Shown in pieces: positions 1 to 9,156 of a stretch of 64,000 nucleotides of DNA (positions within the stretch are counted from its first letter, which is position 1; every line of letters begins with the position of its first letter). This DNA is from Rhizomicrobium sp. (GTDB lineage Bacteria; Pseudomonadota; Alphaproteobacteria; Micropepsales; Micropepsaceae), in contig JBBCGJ010000001.1 of assembly GCA_037200985.1 (NCBI GenBank), forward strand, positions 434,001 to 498,000, given 5' to 3'. The position numbers and the translations under genes were made by a program. The notes beneath the pieces are model-generated. The model saw only the letters and a program-made list of their open reading frames with translations. It had not been told where the DNA came from and searched no databases.

Positions 1-267
1 GGACGACCGCTTCTGATCGACACGCATGATCGTGCCGTCGCGGACATCGTCTGGGACCTTTTCGCCCATGCGATAAGCCGGACCGGCCCGCTCCCGGCGC
101 TGATCGAGTGGGATGCCGACGTGCCGGATTGGCCGACGCTCAAGTCGCAAGCGGATCGCGCCGATGCGATCCTGCGGACGACGGCGTCCGGAGCGCCGGG
201 CGCAATCTTCCCAGGCTCGCAATCGTTGCTGTCGGTCGAACCTCGACATCGTCGAGCGAGGGTATGA
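1..267 (+). CDS. bufB: MNIO family (DUF692) enzyme, C-terminal end
   Basis: Only the last 88 codons are in the window; the frame is open from base 1 to the TGA at 265-267. Visible residues include [28 protein letters not shown] and a DVPDWPTL segment, the usual end of the TIM-barrel multinuclear non-heme iron oxidases (MNIO, formerly DUF692). In characterised members these enzymes modify cysteines in small peptides such as bufferins. The order of following genes (BufC-type protein, then DoxX) supports this. The iron ligands lie in the missing part, and the precursor peptide gene, normally upstream, is also outside. The stop overlaps the next start (ATGA), so the genes are translationally coupled. 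Confidence 0.8.
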   Translation, partial: GRPLLIDTHDRAVADIVWDLFAHAISRTGPLPALIEWDADVPDWPTLKSQADRADAILRTTASGAPGAIFPGSQSLLSVEPRHRRARV

Positions 268-1241
268 TGGCGGGTCGCAAGGTCGTTCTTTACTATGCCT
301 GGAGCCGGGTCGGCGAGATCGGGGCGCCGCTCGCGGTCATCGAGAACCGGTTTCCGGCGCTCTTCGAAAGCCGCAGGATGGGGTTTCCGCGCTTCGCGGA
401 ATTCTCCGATGCGTCCCGCTTCGACCAAAGCGTCGCCGGTTTTCTCGATCACATCATGAAACACAACTTCACCGCCTTCGTGGCGTTGGCAAGCGCGCTG
501 ACCGGCCAGCCGGTCGCGCAGATCGAGCGCGGCGCCGATGACGGCAGCCTGACGCCGCTAGGCCGGAATGTCCTCGATGGTGCCGACACGCTCATCGTCA
601 TCGGTTTCGACTCGATGCGCACCGGGCAGACTGCGAGTGATGTGGAAGTGAAGGCCGTCCGCCAGTTCCTGTCCGATCCCGACCATCTGGCCTTCATCTG
701 CCCCCATCACGACATCGGCGACGGGCAGGGCCTTTCCCACGACGAGCGCCTGGAGCGTCAGGTCGCGGAGTTCCTCCACCATGGCGACAGGACGATCCCG
801 CCGCAGCAGCGCTTCGGCGGGTATGCGCGCGCGCTGCTGGCCGGCCTCGGCGTGCCGGTGGAGAATCGTTTCGGGCTGCATCCCGCCGCCGAGGCGGACG
901 GATCGCCGGCGAAGATCGAGATCGAGGCGGCGCTCGACCGGCGTCACCTTCTGGAGGGCGTCGATACGTTCAATCTCCATCCGCATTTGCCGCATTTCGA
1001 ATGTCTCGGGGACGCCGGGCTCGACGTGCTGGCGCGCCAGAGGATCGATCCTGCCGCGCCGCCGCATCCGTTTACCGGCGGCGGCCGCTGCACATTCGAC
1101 GCTCTGCTGCAATCCCGGCCCGAGACGTTCGCCGGCACGCTGCTCGTCGGCGACGCGACGCTTTGGAGCTCGACCGCCGGCGGCGTCGACGCCCTCAGCC
1201 GGCTCTGGACCAACGTCGTCGAGCGACCCCATCGATCGTGA
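264..1241 (+). CDS. Unrecognised 325-aa protein inside a bufferin-type operon
   Basis: The start is ATG 264 (or ATG 267), overlapping the stop of the MNIO gene by 4 bases. The frame stays open further upstream, but that part lies over the MNIO gene. I do not recognise the family. The product looks soluble, with no signal peptide or membrane segment. Early residues ([20 protein letters not shown]) are followed by an alternating strand/helix pattern around [16 protein letters not shown] and [14 protein letters not shown], loosely like a glutamine-amidotransferase or ThuA-type fold, which is speculation. Histidine-rich clusters ([21 protein letters not shown]) could bind metal, fitting a pathway tied to iron or copper. 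MNIO and BufC genes are usually adjacent, so this insertion is unusual. Confidence 0.7.
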   Translation: MMAGRKVVLYYAWSRVGEIGAPLAVIENRFPALFESRRMGFPRFAEFSDASRFDQSVAGFLDHIMKHNFTAFVALASALTGQPVAQIERGADDGSLTPLGRNVLDGADTLIVIGFDSMRTGQTASDVEVKAVRQFLSDPDHLAFICPHHDIGDGQGLSHDERLERQVAEFLHHGDRTIPPQQRFGGYARALLAGLGVPVENRFGLHPAAEADGSPAKIEIEAALDRRHLLEGVDTFNLHPHLPHFECLGDAGLDVLARQRIDPAAPPHPFTGGGRCTFDALLQSRPETFAGTLLVGDATLWSSTAGGVDALSRLWTNVVERPHRS

Positions 1242-1248
1242 GCCCCCG

Positions 1249-2079
1249 ATGCGACATAGTCCTTCGTATGTAGAGACAATGAGCGGCCTGGGCCGCCGTC
1301 AGGCGGAATTCGCCGCGGCGATTCTGGATCCGGCCCTTCCGGTACCGGCCGGATTGATCGGTCCGGATGGCGAACCCAGCGCGAAGCGCTTCGCGGTCTA
1401 CCGCAACAATGTCGTCGCCGGCCTGTGCGAGGCGTTGAAGGCCGCCTTTCCGGCGGTGCGCCGCATCGTCGGCGACGCATTCTTCGCCGCCATGGCGCGG
1501 CTCTATGTACCGTGCGAACCGCCGAACTCGCCGATCATGCTCGATTATGGCGCGGGCTTCGCCGGTTTCGTGGACAGGTTCGAGCCCGCGGCCGCGCTGC
1601 CCTATCTCGGCGACGTCGCTCGCCTGGAGCGGGCTTGGGCCGAAGCCTATCACACCGCCGAAGCCGAGCCGCTCGATCCGATGGAACTGGCCGCAATCGC
1701 TCCGGGCAGGCTGCCCCATATCGGCTTGTTGCTGCATCCGTCGCTGCGCATGGTCCGATCGCCGTTTCCCGCCGTCACGATCTGGCAGATGAATGTCGAC
1801 GGCGGCGTGCCGGTCCCGGTGGATTTCGACGGCGGCGGAGAGGATGCGCTCATCGTACGGCCCGCCGCCGAGGTCGAGGTGCATGTGCTGCCGCCCGGCG
1901 CGGCGGCCTTCATCGCGGCGCTCGGCGACGGCGCGCCCGTCGTCGGGGCTCTGCACGCGGCGCTGCTCGACGATTCCCGTTTCAAACTGGACGGCGTGCT
2001 TGCGGGCCTCATGGAGGCCGGCGCGATTGTCGGCTGGGCCGAAGCGCCGGTCGGCAACAGGACTGGAGCACCGGCATGA
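1249..2079 (+). CDS. bufC: HvfC/BufC-type protein (DUF2063)
   Basis: 276 aa from ATG 1249; ATG 1279 (MSGLGRRQ) is an equally possible start because neither has a strong ribosome site. The N-terminal half carries the typical DUF2063 pattern: RQAEFAAAIL, then RFAVYRNNVVAGLCEALKAAFPAVRRIVGDAFFAAMAR and LPYLGDVARLERAWAEAYH, the second shown here only in outline over residues 45-75. In known systems this protein partners the MNIO enzyme and is thought to present the peptide substrate. The stop overlaps the DoxX start (ATGA at 2076-2079). Confidence 0.85.
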   Translation: MRHSPSYVETMSGLGRRQAEFAAAILDPALPVPAGLIGPDGEPSAKRFAVYRNNVVAGLCEALKAAFPAVRRIVGDAFFAAMARLYVPCEPPNSPIMLDYGAGFAGFVDRFEPAAALPYLGDVARLERAWAEAYHTAEAEPLDPMELAAIAPGRLPHIGLLLHPSLRMVRSPFPAVTIWQMNVDGGVPVPVDFDGGGEDALIVRPAAEVEVHVLPPGAAAFIAALGDGAPVVGALHAALLDDSRFKLDGVLAGLMEAGAIVGWAEAPVGNRTGAPA

Positions 2080-2600
2080 ACACATCAGCACCTTCGCCGC
2101 TCGCGCGCGTCGAGCGCTTCGTCCGCAAGGTTCTCGAAAAACTGGAAGCGGTCGCGCGGCTGGTCGCGCCGCCGGTGTTGCGCGTCGCGCTGGCGCTACC
2201 TTTCTTTCGCTCCGGCCTTACCCGTTGGGACGGATTCCCGTCGCTGTCGGCGGGCACGCTCTATCTCTTCGAGAACCAGTTCAAGCTGCATGTCTTCGGC
2301 GGGGTCCATGATTTTCCGGCGCCGGATACGCTCGCCTTTCTCGTGGCCGTCGCCGAGATCGTGCTGCCGGTCCTGCTCGTCCTGGGACTGGCCACGCGGT
2401 TCGCGGCGCTCGGGCTTCTGGTCATGACCGGCGTGATCCAGCTGGTGTTTCCGGACGGCTGGGCGAATTTCCATCTCTATTGGGCGAGCCTGGCTGTCGC
2501 GATTCTCGCGCTTGGACCGGGCGTGCTCTCGGTCGACCGTCTGATCGCGCTGTGGCTGGGGACCGAAGCGAGACCCATGGAATCCCGATCCGGGAATTGA
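2076..2600 (+). CDS. DoxX family membrane protein
   Basis: 174 aa. Four hydrophobic segments are visible, beginning near residues 24, 87, 110 and 140, with the DoxX-like pattern RSGLTRWDGFP followed by FPAPDTLAFLVAVAEIVLPV. DoxX proteins are small four-helix inner-membrane proteins that often close MNIO/BufC operons (the hvfABCD arrangement), presumably in a redox or quinone-linked role; the exact reaction is not established. It is translationally coupled to the BufC gene and is the last gene of the operon. The next 128 bases hold no gene. Confidence 0.85.
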   Translation: MNTSAPSPLARVERFVRKVLEKLEAVARLVAPPVLRVALALPFFRSGLTRWDGFPSLSAGTLYLFENQFKLHVFGGVHDFPAPDTLAFLVAVAEIVLPVLLVLGLATRFAALGLLVMTGVIQLVFPDGWANFHLYWASLAVAILALGPGVLSVDRLIALWLGTEARPMESRSGN

Positions 2601-2728
2601 AGGCGCGCGCCTCGCCGTCGACATGCGCAGCCGGTCTTGACCGTATCTGGAGGCAAACGAAGGCAAGATCGCGCAAGCCATTCCGGCGCGGCTTGGGGAA
2701 GTTGGACCCGTCATAGCCGGATCAGACG

Positions 2729-3019
2729 ATGAGAAACGCCAGGCGATCCGCCAGACTTGAGACGGCCGTTGCACTGCTCGGCCTGGTTGCCCCGCTGGGC
2801 GGCTGCGCCAGCCGGGGCGCGCCTTCGCTCATCCTGTTCGGCGCCTATTTCCCCGGATGGATGCTCTGCGGCCTCTTCGGAATCCTTGCAGCGATCGGGA
2901 CGCGCGCCGCGATGGTCCTGTCGGGCCTTTCCGACGTCCTGCCGTTTCAACTGTTCGTCTGCGTCTCCGCAGGGTTCTTCTTTGCCGCACTGGCGTGGCT
3001 GTTCTGGTTCGGACGCTAG
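2729..3019 (+). CDS. ytcA: YtcA-like small lipoprotein
   Basis: 96 aa with a signal peptide ending in a lipobox (APLGGC, cysteine near residue 26), then the signature GAYFPGWMLC and two further hydrophobic segments. Enterobacterial YtcA has the matching GAYYPGWFFC and is likewise encoded directly before mdtNOP, so both motif and position agree. Its role is unknown; it probably sits in the envelope with the efflux system. The stop at 3017-3019 is two bases before the next start, so it is the first gene of the operon. Confidence 0.8.
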   Translation: MRNARRSARLETAVALLGLVAPLGGCASRGAPSLILFGAYFPGWMLCGLFGILAAIGTRAAMVLSGLSDVLPFQLFVCVSAGFFFAALAWLFWFGR

Positions 3020-3021
3020 CG

Positions 3022-4071
3022 ATGCGGGCGGCGGGGATAAAACGCCATGGTCGCGTGGCGGTGCTGATCTCCGTGCTGATCGTTGCGGCCGGTATCGCGA
3101 TCGGCGGCTATGTGCTGCATCGGCGGACGCTGCTGCCATCGACCGACGACGCGACGATCGATGCGGATGTCGTCCATGTCGCCGCCGCGGTCGGCGGCCG
3201 GATCGTCGCCATCCCGGTCGCCGAAAACATGCCCGTCGCCAAAGGCGATCTTCTGTTCCAGATCGATCCGGTTCCCTACCGGCTCGCCGTCGACCAGACA
3301 AGGTCGGATCTCGATCTGGCGAAAGCCGCGCTCGATACGCAGCGGCGCGTACTCTCGACGCAGCGCTCCGCCGCGACCGTCGCCGCCGACCAGGTGAAGC
3401 GGGCGCTGGCAAATCTCGATCTCGCGACGCGCACGGTGGAGCGGCTGCGCCCGCTTGCCGCCAAGGGCTATGTGCCCCGCCTGCAGCTCGATCAGGCCGA
3501 GACGGCGGCGCGGGATGCGGCGACGTCGCTGCTGCAGGCGCGCGAGCAGGAGACCGCCGCCGCCCGGGCCGTCGACACCGAAGCCGGCGCGGCGGCCACG
3601 GTCCGCGCCCGGCAGGCGGCCCTGGCGATCGCCGAGCGCGCGCTGCAGGACACCACCGTGCGCGCGCCGCATGCCGGTCGCGTCGTCGGGCTCACGGTCT
3701 CCACGGGAGAGATGGTGATCCCGTCGCAAGCCCTGTTCACGCTGGTGAACAGCGACGAATGGTTCGCCGTCGCGAATTTCCGCGAGTTCGATCTCGGCAC
3801 CATCGCGGCGGGCGATTGCGCGACCGTCTACTCGCTGATCGACCGCAGCGTTCCGATTCCGGGCGTGGTGCAGGGGATCGGATCGGGCGTGCTGGACGAG
3901 GAGCGGGTCAACCTGCCGCGCTCCGTCCCTTACGTCGAACGCTCGCTGAACTGGGTGCGGGTGGCGCAGCGCTTTCCGGTGCGCGTCCGGTTGACGTCGC
4001 CGCCGTCCGCGCTGATGCGGCTGGGCGCCAGCGCCGTCGTCGAGGTGAGGCATGGCGATGCCTGTTTATGA
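3022..4071 (+). CDS. mdtN: MdtN-like periplasmic adaptor (HlyD/membrane fusion protein)
   Basis: 349 aa. One N-terminal membrane helix (VAVLISVLIVAAGIAIGGYV) is followed by the biotinyl-lipoyl-like half motifs, VAAAVGGRIVAIPVAENMPV and a second lipoyl half near DTTVRAPHAGRVVGL, around a long helical hairpin rich in Ala, Arg and Gln (residues 90-210). A beta-barrel region follows (ATVYSLIDRSVPIPGVV). This is the classic adaptor linking the inner-membrane component to an outer-membrane channel. The start at 3022 fits the short spacing after ytcA, and the 3' end overlaps the next gene by 20 bases. Confidence 0.9.
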   Translation: MRAAGIKRHGRVAVLISVLIVAAGIAIGGYVLHRRTLLPSTDDATIDADVVHVAAAVGGRIVAIPVAENMPVAKGDLLFQIDPVPYRLAVDQTRSDLDLAKAALDTQRRVLSTQRSAATVAADQVKRALANLDLATRTVERLRPLAAKGYVPRLQLDQAETAARDAATSLLQAREQETAAARAVDTEAGAAATVRARQAALAIAERALQDTTVRAPHAGRVVGLTVSTGEMVIPSQALFTLVNSDEWFAVANFREFDLGTIAAGDCATVYSLIDRSVPIPGVVQGIGSGVLDEERVNLPRSVPYVERSLNWVRVAQRFPVRVRLTSPPSALMRLGASAVVEVRHGDACL

Positions 4072-6034
4072 TCGTCGGCCGTCCGGCGCGACCCGCGAAT
4101 GGCTCGGCCTGCTGGCGCCCGCGCCGGGCCGGCTGGAGTTCGCGACGCGGCAGGCTCTGATCTGCGCGCTCACCGCGCTCGTCGTCGAGATCTATCAGAC
4201 GCCCGATGCGGCGCTCACCATCTACCTCGTCTTCTTCCTCAACAAGGCGGACCGGGCGACGAGCCTCGTCATGAACGTCGTCCTGTTGCTGCTCGTCACC
4301 ACGGTCATCGCGCTGGTGATCGGCGTCGCGATGCTTGTGATCGACGCGCCGGCTTGGCGCGTTGCGAGCATCGCCGCGCTGTCCTTCGGCCTGCTGTTCC
4401 TGGCGTCGGCGAGCAAGCTGCGCCCCGTCGGCGCGATCATCGCGCTCATCATCGGCTATGCGCTCGATCTTTTGGGCACCCTTCACATCGGCGAGATCGC
4501 GACCCGCGCGCTTCTCTATGCCTGGCTGTTCGCCGGCATCCCGGCCGGTGTTTCCATGGCGATCAACCTTTTGATCGCGCCGTCGCCGCGCCGGCTCGTG
4601 GAACGCGCACTGGCCGAGCGCCTGTGCGCCAGCGCCGCCATGTTGCGGTCGGCCGATGCACGCGCCGCCTTCGCGGCGTGCCTGGAGGAGGGCCTGGGCG
4701 AAGTGCCGGAATGGCTCAATCTCGCCGGCCTGGAGAGGAGCTCGCCGCCGCGCGACGTCGCCGCCTTGCGCAAAGCGGCGCAGGCAACGACCGCCGTCCT
4801 GCTGTTGACCGATCTTGCGACCGGCGAGCCGTCGTTCCCCGCGGCGTTGCGCGCGCGCATCGCCGGTCTCCTGGACGAGATGGCGGCGATCTTCGAGGCC
4901 GGCGGATATCCGGTCGACATCCGCCTGGAGCCGGGAGAGGACGAAGCCGGATTGACGCCGGCATCGTCCGCCGTGCTGGACGATTTGCGTTCGACCCTGA
5001 CGCGGTTCGCCGAGCCCTGGACGCTGCCGGAGACGCCGGCGCCCGCCACAAAAGCGTCGGGCGGGTTCTTCCTGCCGGATGCCTTTTCCAATCCCGAGCA
5101 CGTCCAATACGCGCTCAAGACCACGGCGGCGGCGATGTTCTGCTACGGCCTTTATACCGTGCTCGACTGGCCGGGGATCCACACCTGCTTCATCACCTGC
5201 TACATCGTCGGGCTCACGACGGCAGCGGAGACGATCGAGAAGCTGACGCTGCGCATCCTGGGCTGCCTCATCGGCGCCGGCGCGGGTTTGGCGGCGATCA
5301 TCTACGTCCTCCCATGGCTCACCTCGATCGGCGCCTTGATGGGGATCGTCTTCGCAGGCGCCTTCGTCGCCGCCTGGATCGCCGCGGGCAGCCCAAGGAT
5401 CGCCTATGCCGGCTTCCAGCTCGCCTTCGCGTTCTTCCTCTGCGTGGTGCAGGGGCCGGCGCCGGCCTTCGACATGGTCGTGGCGCGCGACCGGGTGGTG
5501 GGCATCCTCATCGGAAACGTCGTCTCCTATCTCGTGTTTGTTTACGTCTGGCCCGTCTCCATCGCGGGACGGATCGATGCGGCCGTCGCCGCCATGCTGC
5601 GAGGCTTGAGCGCGCTTGCCGCATCGCCGAATCTGTCGCGCCGCCGCGATCTCGCGGCCAGCGCGCTGGCGGCGCATGGCGCGATCGGCAGGGACATCGG
5701 CCTCGTCGCCTACGAGCCGCGTCGGGTTCGGCCATCGCCGGACTGGGTCCGCAGCCGGTCGCAAGCGCTGGGCGGCATCGCCGCGCTGACCGCACCGTTG
5801 CTGCTGGCCGCCGATCAGGCCCCGGAATCCGCCGGCGGCTTCGCGACCCGGCTCTCGCGCCTGGCGAGCCTGTTCGGTCCTCCCGAAACCGCAGCGCCGG
5901 ACGAAGGGCCGATCGCGCCCGCGGCCGATCGTTCGTCCTCCGCCGCCTGGGGCTTGGCCGACCATCGTCTCGCGGACCTCGAACGCGCGGTCGCTACGGG
6001 CACGGAAGGGGGGATGCGCCATGCGACGGTTTGA
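4052..6034 (+). CDS. mdtO: MdtO-like inner-membrane transporter (FUSC family)
   Basis: 660 aa with two hydrophobic clusters (residues about 25-180 and 350-500) separated by a cytoplasmic region, the layout of the aromatic-acid exporter/FUSC family. Recognisable stretches include YQTPDAALTIYLVFFLNK in the first cluster and DWPGIHTCFITCYIVGLTT at the start of the second. It is the presumed inner-membrane partner of the adaptor upstream, as in mdtNOP, where the system affects resistance to some dyes and drugs; the substrate here is unknown. It overlaps mdtN by 20 bases and the outer-membrane gene by 14 bases. Confidence 0.88.
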   Translation: MAMPVYDRRPSGATREWLGLLAPAPGRLEFATRQALICALTALVVEIYQTPDAALTIYLVFFLNKADRATSLVMNVVLLLLVTTVIALVIGVAMLVIDAPAWRVASIAALSFGLLFLASASKLRPVGAIIALIIGYALDLLGTLHIGEIATRALLYAWLFAGIPAGVSMAINLLIAPSPRRLVERALAERLCASAAMLRSADARAAFAACLEEGLGEVPEWLNLAGLERSSPPRDVAALRKAAQATTAVLLLTDLATGEPSFPAALRARIAGLLDEMAAIFEAGGYPVDIRLEPGEDEAGLTPASSAVLDDLRSTLTRFAEPWTLPETPAPATKASGGFFLPDAFSNPEHVQYALKTTAAAMFCYGLYTVLDWPGIHTCFITCYIVGLTTAAETIEKLTLRILGCLIGAGAGLAAIIYVLPWLTSIGALMGIVFAGAFVAAWIAAGSPRIAYAGFQLAFAFFLCVVQGPAPAFDMVVARDRVVGILIGNVVSYLVFVYVWPVSIAGRIDAAVAAMLRGLSALAASPNLSRRRDLAASALAAHGAIGRDIGLVAYEPRRVRPSPDWVRSRSQALGGIAALTAPLLLAADQAPESAGGFATRLSRLASLFGPPETAAPDEGPIAPAADRSSSAAWGLADHRLADLERAVATGTEGGMRHATV

Positions 6035-7554
6035 ACGCGCCGCCGTACTCCTCCTCGGATCGGCGTTTCTCGCAGGCTGCGCCACGTCGGCGCTCGACAT
6101 GGCGCCCGAAAGGCCGGACCGGCCCTGGGTTCCCGCCATGACGCCGGACGGCGATATCCTTGCCGGCGCCTCCGGCACGGGGTCCGGGGCAGGGGGATAT
6201 GTGCTGCCACCCAATCCCGCCCTGGCGAGCGTCCCGCCGCAGCCGGCCGTGAACGGGTCCAAGATATATGCGCTCGCCGACCTGATCGATCTCGCGGAGT
6301 CGAACAACCCGGCGACGCGCATTGCCTGGAACGACGCGAGACGCGTGGCGCTGGCCGCCGGCATCGCGGAGAGTTCCTATCTGCCCAGCGTCACGGCGAG
6401 CGTTATCGGCGGCTATCAGGGCAGCAGCGGACATAACGGCGCCCTCGGCACCAGCCTGCTGGGCAACGGATCGGCGAGCGGCGCGGTCTCGGCGGTCTCG
6501 CTGCAATGGCTGTTGTTCGACTTCGGCGAGCGCGAGGCGGTCGTCGACGCCGCCAGACAAGCGTCCGTCATTTCGAATATCGCCTTCACGGCGACCCACC
6601 AGCAGATCATCTACAACGTGACCTTGGCGTTCTACGCGCATGCCGCGGCCCAGGCCCGCCTCGTCACCGCCAACCGGTCGCTGGAAAATGCCCGTGCTGT
6701 GCAGGCCGCCGCCGAGGATCGTTACAAGCACGGCATCGGAACGGTGATCGAGACGGCTCAGGCGCGCCAAGGCACGGCCCAGGCCGATCTCGCCGTGATA
6801 CAGGCGACCGGCGGCGCGCAGGATTCCTATTTTGCCTTGATCACGGCCATGGGGGTGTCGCCGCTGACCAAGATAAGGATCGCGGACGTATCGGGCCGCA
6901 AGCTCTCGCCGTCCTTGTCGGCGCCGGTCGAGATCATCATCGCCGAATCGCTTTCCCCGCCGCCCGGACGTGCAAAGCGCCTATACCGCCGAAAAGGCCA
7001 GCCTTGCGAATGTCCGCGCGGCGCAGGCCGAATTCCTGCCGAAACTGTTCCTATCCGCGAACGGCACCTACAATTCCGGCGGCCTGGACGTCACGGCCCT
7101 TCCGTCGGCCGGCAACCTGCCGCCGACGCTCAACATCGGCGGCAATCGCCTCGGCGGCAGCGTCTTCGCCGGCATCACGGTTCCGATCTTCGACGGGGGT
7201 ACCCGCGACGCGGCGCTGGCCCAGGCGCGCGCCGAAGCAGACAGCGCCGAGGCCAGGCTGACGCGCGTAAAGGAAGAAGCCGTTCGTCAGATCGTCCAGG
7301 CCGACAACGCGCTGCGAACCAGCCTCGCCGCCTACAGCGCGGCGCAGACTCTCGCGGCGGCCGCGCAAACCACGTTCGACGCGGCGCTCGCGGCTTATCG
7401 CAGCGGCGTCGGCTCCATCACCGATGTCACCGTGGCCGACAGCCAGCTCCTTCTAGCCAAGAACGCGGCCAGCGACGCATACAGCACGGCCTTGTCTGCG
7501 GCCGCGACGGTGGCGCTATCCACCGGCGTCCTCGGCGGCGTACCCCCCGGCTGA
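6021..7554 (+). pseudogene. mdtP: MdtP-like outer-membrane efflux lipoprotein, frameshifted
   Basis: The first frame (6021 on) encodes a lipoprotein signal (LLLGSAFLAGCATSALD) and the first TolC-like repeat up to APVEIIIAESLS. The family motif that should follow (RRPDVQSAYTAEKASL) lies in the +1 frame and continues to the stop at 7554, giving the second repeat (IFDGGTRDAALAQARAEADS). The shift falls in a run of four C at 6955-6958, where three C would keep the frame. It is either a sequencing error in a homopolymer or a recent inactivating insertion. Read through, the protein would be about 510 aa, normal for the family. It would complete the tripartite pump with mdtN and mdtO. Confidence 0.8.
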
Positions 7555-7570
7555 TCTGTTTTTCGCAGGA

Positions 7571-9034
7571 TCAAAAAATCGAAAAGAACGCCCTGATCTT
7601 CAGGAGCAATTGTCCTCTGGGGCCCGCGTCCTCCGTCGCCCGCGCCGCCACGTCGCGTCGCACCAGCGCCAGTCCCCGCCTCGCCGATTTCTCGAAGGCC
7701 GAGGCCAGGTCCCGGTTCTCGGCCAGCAAGGGCGCGATCGCTTCGTGCGACAGCTCGTAGATGTGCGATGGCACAAGCGCCGTGGCCGTCGCCGCATGCG
7801 GCGCGCCGGTGAGCAATCCAATCTCGCCGATGTAGTCGCCGGCGCCCAGATTGCCCAGCGCGACGGCGGGGCCATCCGTTGCGCGGGAAATCTCCAGAAT
7901 ACCATCCGCAATGACGTAAAGCGTCGCGTCGATCGTTGCCTGGGCGAAAAGAACCTCACCCGTCTCAAGGCTGCGCTCCCTTACTTTGCCGGCCAAACCG
8001 GCGATTTGTGAGTCGAGAAGCGGTTCGAACAGAACGACACTCCTGAGGAGCTCGCAGGCCGAAAGCGCGCGGCAGGTCGTGAACTGGCCCGGAGCCGCTC
8101 GCGATGTCAGATACCCGGCGCAATTGAGCTGCTGTCTTCCGTGGCGCAGCAGCGCGTCTTTGGTTGCGCCCAGAAGGATGGTGTCCGCGACGGAAAACGT
8201 GACGGAAAAGGTGTTTCGCTCGAATCCGATTCGCGTCAGCGTCACGGCGGGCGTCGGCGACTGCAGGATCGTCGGGCAAAGCAAGGTGGCTTCCAGCAGC
8301 TTTTCGATCACCCGCTCGGGTGGGGCGAATGCCGAACAGAACAACTCGACGGAAGCCGCGCGCCGTTTGGTCGGAGAGCTCCGGTTCACGATCTGCGCCT
8401 TGGCAATGAGGCTGTTGGGAAGAACGGCCACGTCGTCGTTGTCCGTATAGATTCGAATCGAGCGCCAGTCCGCCTGGCCGACAACGCCCTCTATCGCGTT
8501 ATCGATCTGGATCCGATCGCCCACGTTGAAGGGAGCGTCGATTCGCACGGCGATGCCCGCGAAGACGTCCGAAAGCGTGTTCTGCAATGCCAGGCCGAGA
8601 ACGATGGCGATGACCCCCGACGTGGCGAGCACGCCGGCAATCGGAACCGAGAGAACGGAATTGAGAACGACAAGGCCGGTGCCGATATAGATCACGGCCG
8701 TGGTCAACTCCGAATAAAGGCGCGAGTCGCGCGAGGCCTCCCTTGGCGGCCGGATGAGCCAAAGAATCGCAACGACGGTGCGCGCGGCAAGGAACCACCA
8801 CGTACCGACAAGCACGCGCAGCCAGATCGCCGCGTCGCCGGCCGTCGCGGCCGCGATGGGAAAAAAGGGCGAAATGTCCCTTTCGACGAGAAATCCCGTG
8901 ACCGCCACGAAAAGCGCGGCGTCGAGACAAATCCGAACGAATTGCGGGAAAGGCCTCAGGCTGACGAAGCCCAATACGGCGACGGTGAGAAGTATGCCGG
9001 CCGACAGGAATATCGTAAGCATGCTCGCCCTCAT
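7571..9034 (-). CDS. MscS-type mechanosensitive channel with cyclic-nucleotide-binding domain
   Basis: 487 aa. About four hydrophobic segments (residues 1-165) precede the MscS pore and beta-domain signature (IAIVLGLALQNTLSDVFAGI, then FNVGDRIQI). The C-terminal 140 residues form a cNMP-binding fold ending near GDYIGEIGLLTGAPHAATAT. In that phosphate-binding cassette the usual Arg after the Ala-Pro is His, so binding of cAMP or cGMP is doubtful. Members of this class are thought to be ion channels gated by nucleotides rather than by tension. It is convergent with the efflux operon (16 bases between stops) and stands alone. Confidence 0.9.
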   Translation of the reverse strand: MRASMLTIFLSAGILLTVAVLGFVSLRPFPQFVRICLDAALFVAVTGFLVERDISPFFPIAAATAGDAAIWLRVLVGTWWFLAARTVVAILWLIRPPREASRDSRLYSELTTAVIYIGTGLVVLNSVLSVPIAGVLATSGVIAIVLGLALQNTLSDVFAGIAVRIDAPFNVGDRIQIDNAIEGVVGQADWRSIRIYTDNDDVAVLPNSLIAKAQIVNRSSPTKRRAASVELFCSAFAPPERVIEKLLEATLLCPTILQSPTPAVTLTRIGFERNTFSVTFSVADTILLGATKDALLRHGRQQLNCAGYLTSRAAPGQFTTCRALSACELLRSVVLFEPLLDSQIAGLAGKVRERSLETGEVLFAQATIDATLYVIADGILEISRATDGPAVALGNLGAGDYIGEIGLLTGAPHAATATALVPSHIYELSHEAIAPLLAENRDLASAFEKSARRGLALVRRDVAARATEDAGPRGQLLLKIRAFFSIF

Positions 9035-9156
9035 TGTGACGCCGGCGTTCGGCTCGACAAGCCGTCTTCAGAGCGACCCGCCGAAGCCGTTTGCCCGATA
9101 ACGCCCAAAGCCCGATGCGGCGCATGTTGAGGATTTTGCGTGCTCGCAAGACAAAC

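Noticed and set aside
3908..6364. 818-codon minus-strand open frame opposite mdtO
   Set aside because: Arg/Asp/Gly-rich shadow; the plus frame has membrane segments and family motifs.
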